Source: Acidobacteriota bacterium
GTDB taxonomy: Bacteria; Acidobacteriota; Terriglobia; UBA7540
Assembly (NCBI GenBank): GCA_021780055.1
Contig: JAJXZM010000495.1
Coordinates: 1 to 6,902, forward strand
DNA: 6,902 bases
Reading direction: 5' to 3'
Shown: positions 4,233 to 6,902 of the stretch, in pieces
How the letters are laid out: every line of letters starts with the position of its first letter
Numbering within the stretch: the stretch's first letter is position 1
Notes under the pieces: model-generated
Seen by the model: the letters and a program-made list of their open reading frames with translations, nothing else
The model's database searches: none
What the model was told of the DNA's origin: nothing
Made by a program: the position numbers and the translations under genes

Positions 4233-6902
4233 ATGATTCGTTTGCGTCATTTTATCCTCATATTTTCTGCCGCCGCATTTATCCTGTTGCCCGTGCTCGG
4301 GGCCCAGACGCAGCAATATCCGCAGAACATGTACCAGGAGTTGCGCTGGCGTTTGATTGGGCCATTCCGGGGCGGCCGGACACGAGCGGCCTGTGGAGTG
4401 CCGGGTGAGCCGAACGTGTTTTATATCGGGCAGGTTGACGGCGGAGTCTGGAGGTCGACGGACTACGGGCGCACTTGGCAACCCGTTTTTGACAAGGAGC
4501 CCACCCAGTCGATCGGCGCCATAGCGGTTGCTCCCTCGGATCCCAGAATCGTCTACGTGGCGAGCGGTGAAGGCTTGCAACGGCCGGACCTCTCTGTTGG
4601 TGATGGCATTTACAAGTCGACTGATGCAGGTGAGAGCTGGACGCACCTTGGACTTAGTGACAGCCAGCAGATTCCCGCGCTTGCTGTCGACCCGCATGAT
4701 CCAAATCGCCTGTTTGCCGCGGTGCTTGGGCACCCCTTCGGACCCAACCAGGACCGCGGGATCTTCCGCTCAACCGATGGCGGCAAGACCTGGAACAAGG
4801 TTCTCTACGTCAATGAGAACACTGGCGGCGATGATGTGGTTATTGACCCGGCAAGCCCGAGCATTGTGTACGCGACGCTCTGGGAAGCTCGCCAGGGGCC
4901 CTGGGAGGACCACAATTCTTATGGTGGTGACGACGGCGGAATCTTCAAGTCAACAGATGGTGGCAACACGTGGCACAAGCTGACCCACGGTCTGCCAAAG
5001 GACCTGAATCAGGCTTACGTGGCGATTTCGCCCAGCCTGCCCAGCCGGCTTTACGCAACCGTGGCTTCGAACCTGGAAGGTGATTATCAAACGGGAAAGG
5101 GCCTGGGGATTTACCGCTCGGACGATGCCGGAGCAACGTGGCATCTCAATACCAATGATCCTCGTCCGGCTTTCCGTATCGGCGGCGGCGACCTGCCCGT
5201 ACCAAAAGTAGACCCCAGGAATCCCGATATCGTCTACTCCACCAGCATTGAAACCTGGAGATCGACCGACGGCGGAAAGACCTGGACGGCCATTCGAGGC
5301 GCTCCGGGCGGTGATGACTACCAGAACATCTGGATCAATCCCGACAATCCGAACATCATTCTACTGGTTGCCGATCAGGGCGCCGTAGTCACGGTCAACG
5401 GCGGAAAGACCTGGAGCTCATGGTACAACCAGCCCACGGCCCAACTCTATCACGTGATTACGACCAACACGTTTCCGTACCGCGTCTGCGGCGCCCAGCA
5501 GGAGAGCGGCTCGGTGTGCATCTCAAGCCGCGGAAACGACGGCGCCATCACTTTCCGAGACTGGCATCCTGTGGGTGTCATCGAATATGGCTATGTTGCG
5601 CCTGATCCGCTCAACCCCAACATCATTTATGGTGCGGGCCGTAATGAGGTCTCCAAATTTCACTGGGACACCGGCCAAGTGCAAAATGTGACGCCAATTC
5701 CCGTGATGGAGGGGAAATATCGCACGGACCGCACCGAACCTATCATCTTTTCGCCCGTTGATCCAACCCTGATCTATTATGCCGCTAACGTTTTATTCAA
5801 GACCGCAGACGGTGGCCATTCCTGGCAGATCATCAGTCCCGACCTTACGCGCGAGCATCCGGGAATTCCGGAAAGCCTGGGTTCGCTCGCCGAAAAGGAC
5901 GCCTACGCCCACAAAGTGCGCGGGGCGATATACGCGATTGCGCCGTCCTTCCAGGACGTAAACACTGTCTGGGCAGGGACCGATGATGGCCTGATTTGGG
6001 TCACGAACGATGGCGGTAAGAATTGGAAGAACGTGACGCCACCCGGCATAACGCCGTGGAAGAAAGTTACGCAACTGGCCGCGTCACATTTTGATAACGA
6101 AACGGCATATGCAGCGGTCAGCGGCTTCCGCATTGACGATATGCATCCTTACATCTACCGAACGCATGACGGCGGCAAAACCTGGAAGCTCATCACCACC
6201 GGCTTGCCTGACAACATTCCGGTCGACACCGTGCGAGAAGACCCCATTCGCAAAGGGTTGCTCTTCGCCGGCACGGAAAGCGCCGTATGGGTATCGTTTG
6301 ATGACGGAGACCACTGGCAAAGCTTGCAATTGAACCTGCCCCACACTTCCATGCGTGACCTCTGGATTCATGACAACGACCTGATCGTTGGCACGCATGG
6401 GCGCTCCATCTGGATACTGGATAACATCACGCCACTAAGGCAGATCAACGCTGAATTCGAGCATTCAACCGCGGATCTTTTCAAGCCGGCCACGGCTGTC
6501 CGCGTCCGGCGAGATACTAATACCGATACTCCGCTGCCGCCGGACGAACCGATGGGGCAGAATCCTCCGAACGGGGCTATTATTGACTACTACCTGCAGC
6601 AGGGGGCGCGCGGCCCTGTGACACTTGAGATCCTCGACTCCGCCGGCAGGCTTGTTCGCCGCTATTCCAGCACGGACAGGCCGGGACTGAACGAGGGCCA
6701 GCTTAAGGAAGTTTTCATTCCCCTATTCTGGCTTAGGAAACCACGGGTCCTTTCCACTGCAGCAGGAATGCACCGCTGGGTCTGGGACCTGCGGTACGCG
6801 CCACCGAAGTCCGAGCACTTCTCCTATCCGATTTCAGCCGTCCCGCATGATACGCCCCGAACGCCGCAGGGCCCCCCTGTCCTGCCCGGTAAATACACCG
6901 TG
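4233..6902 (+). CDS. Secreted BNR/Asp-box tandem beta-propeller protein (VPS10/sortilin-like, GH74-like fold), 3' end cut by window
   Basis: The frame is open from ATG 4233 to the right edge, giving 890 residues without a stop. Residues 1-24 form a signal peptide: Arg3, Arg5 and His6, a hydrophobic core, then probable cleavage after VLGA. The mature protein is therefore exported to the periplasm, surface or medium. Residues about 40-730 are built from blade-like repeats, eleven of which end in an Asp box of the S-x-D-x-G-x-T-W type; many begin with a DPxxPxxxY-like strand. The opening RWRLIGPFRGGRT (38-50) and the AQLYHV...YRVCGAQQ block (403-422) are, from memory, typical of large proteins annotated as BNR-repeat glycosyl hydrolase or VPS10 domain protein, which are common in Acidobacteriota and Bacteroidota. 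After about 740 the sequence changes to a region (GPVTLEILDSAGRLVRRY, 794-811) resembling the Ig/FnIII-like C-terminal domain of such proteins. Full-length relatives are roughly 1000-1100 residues, so the missing part is probably short. Enzymatic activity cannot be claimed: Asp boxes are structural, and no catalytic residues could be assigned. Binding or degradation of polysaccharide or protein is possible. Confidence 0.88.
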   Translation, partial: MIRLRHFILIFSAAAFILLPVLGAQTQQYPQNMYQELRWRLIGPFRGGRTRAACGVPGEPNVFYIGQVDGGVWRSTDYGRTWQPVFDKEPTQSIGAIAVAPSDPRIVYVASGEGLQRPDLSVGDGIYKSTDAGESWTHLGLSDSQQIPALAVDPHDPNRLFAAVLGHPFGPNQDRGIFRSTDGGKTWNKVLYVNENTGGDDVVIDPASPSIVYATLWEARQGPWEDHNSYGGDDGGIFKSTDGGNTWHKLTHGLPKDLNQAYVAISPSLPSRLYATVASNLEGDYQTGKGLGIYRSDDAGATWHLNTNDPRPAFRIGGGDLPVPKVDPRNPDIVYSTSIETWRSTDGGKTWTAIRGAPGGDDYQNIWINPDNPNIILLVADQGAVVTVNGGKTWSSWYNQPTAQLYHVITTNTFPYRVCGAQQESGSVCISSRGNDGAITFRDWHPVGVIEYGYVAPDPLNPNIIYGAGRNEVSKFHWDTGQVQNVTPIPVMEGKYRTDRTEPIIFSPVDPTLIYYAANVLFKTADGGHSWQIISPDLTREHPGIPESLGSLAEKDAYAHKVRGAIYAIAPSFQDVNTVWAGTDDGLIWVTNDGGKNWKNVTPPGITPWKKVTQLAASHFDNETAYAAVSGFRIDDMHPYIYRTHDGGKTWKLITTGLPDNIPVDTVREDPIRKGLLFAGTESAVWVSFDDGDHWQSLQLNLPHTSMRDLWIHDNDLIVGTHGRSIWILDNITPLRQINAEFEHSTADLFKPATAVRVRRDTNTDTPLPPDEPMGQNPPNGAIIDYYLQQGARGPVTLEILDSAGRLVRRYSSTDRPGLNEGQLKEVFIPLFWLRKPRVLSTAAGMHRWVWDLRYAPPKSEHFSYPISAVPHDTPRTPQGPPVLPGKYTV
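4455..6317 (+). repeat. Eleven coding Asp-box repeats within the propeller protein
   Basis: Asp boxes start at residues 75, 129, 180, 240, 296, 344, 387, 524, 591, 644 and 688. Good examples are STDGGKTW at 180 and 344 and THDGGKTW at 644; TVNGGKTW at 387 and SFDDGDHW at 688 are degenerate. Spacing is mostly 43-67 residues, one propeller blade each, except for a 137-residue gap between 387 and 524. At DNA level some copies are locally identical: GGCGGAAAGACCTGGA occurs at 5271-5286 and again at 5400-5415. This reflects repeated protein structure, not a mobile repeat. Confidence 0.85.

Noticed and set aside
4528..4983. Plus-strand open frame of 151 codons inside the propeller gene.
   Set aside because: It lies in another frame of a gene whose real frame shows a signal peptide and eleven Asp boxes; the long shadow arises from repeated, GC-rich codons.

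Overview
The window reads as ordinary chromosomal DNA from a free-living, moderately GC-rich Gram-negative bacterium. A secreted tandem beta-propeller protein with many Asp boxes, a PolX-type DNA polymerase and an NtrB/NtrC-like signalling pair suggest an Acidobacteriota-like genome. That placement is inferred from family distribution and is not proven by any marker gene here.

Layout: (1) Bases 1-951, minus strand, hold the N-terminal 317 residues of a bacterial family X DNA polymerase; the gene runs off the left edge before its expected PHP exonuclease domain. (2) Bases 952-1112 are the divergent intergenic region, with the polX ribosome binding site and a possible -10 element for the rightward operon. 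(3) Bases 1113-2723, plus strand, encode a membrane sensor histidine kinase, followed after 36 bases by (4) 2760-4136, a sigma-54-dependent NtrC-family response regulator; the two form a two-component operon. (5) Bases 4137-4232 contain a terminator-like hairpin with a T tract, a possible promoter and a good Shine-Dalgarno sequence. (6) Bases 4233-6902, plus strand, encode the first 890 residues of an exported protein with fourteen propeller-blade-like units, eleven carrying Asp-box motifs; it runs off the right edge.

How they fit: the kinase probably senses an extracytoplasmic signal and phosphorylates the regulator at Asp56, which would then activate RNA polymerase with sigma-54 at unknown promoters. 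No convincing -24/-12 site was seen in any intergenic gap, so the targets probably lie elsewhere. The hairpin and separate promoter suggest the propeller protein is its own transcription unit. PolX is a divergent repair gene with no evident functional link to the others.

Nothing in the window amounts to a clearly new system. The points most worth a second look are the fourteen-unit propeller architecture, an eight-G tract inside the kinase, and small departures from consensus in the regulator's receiver and sigma-54-contact loops.
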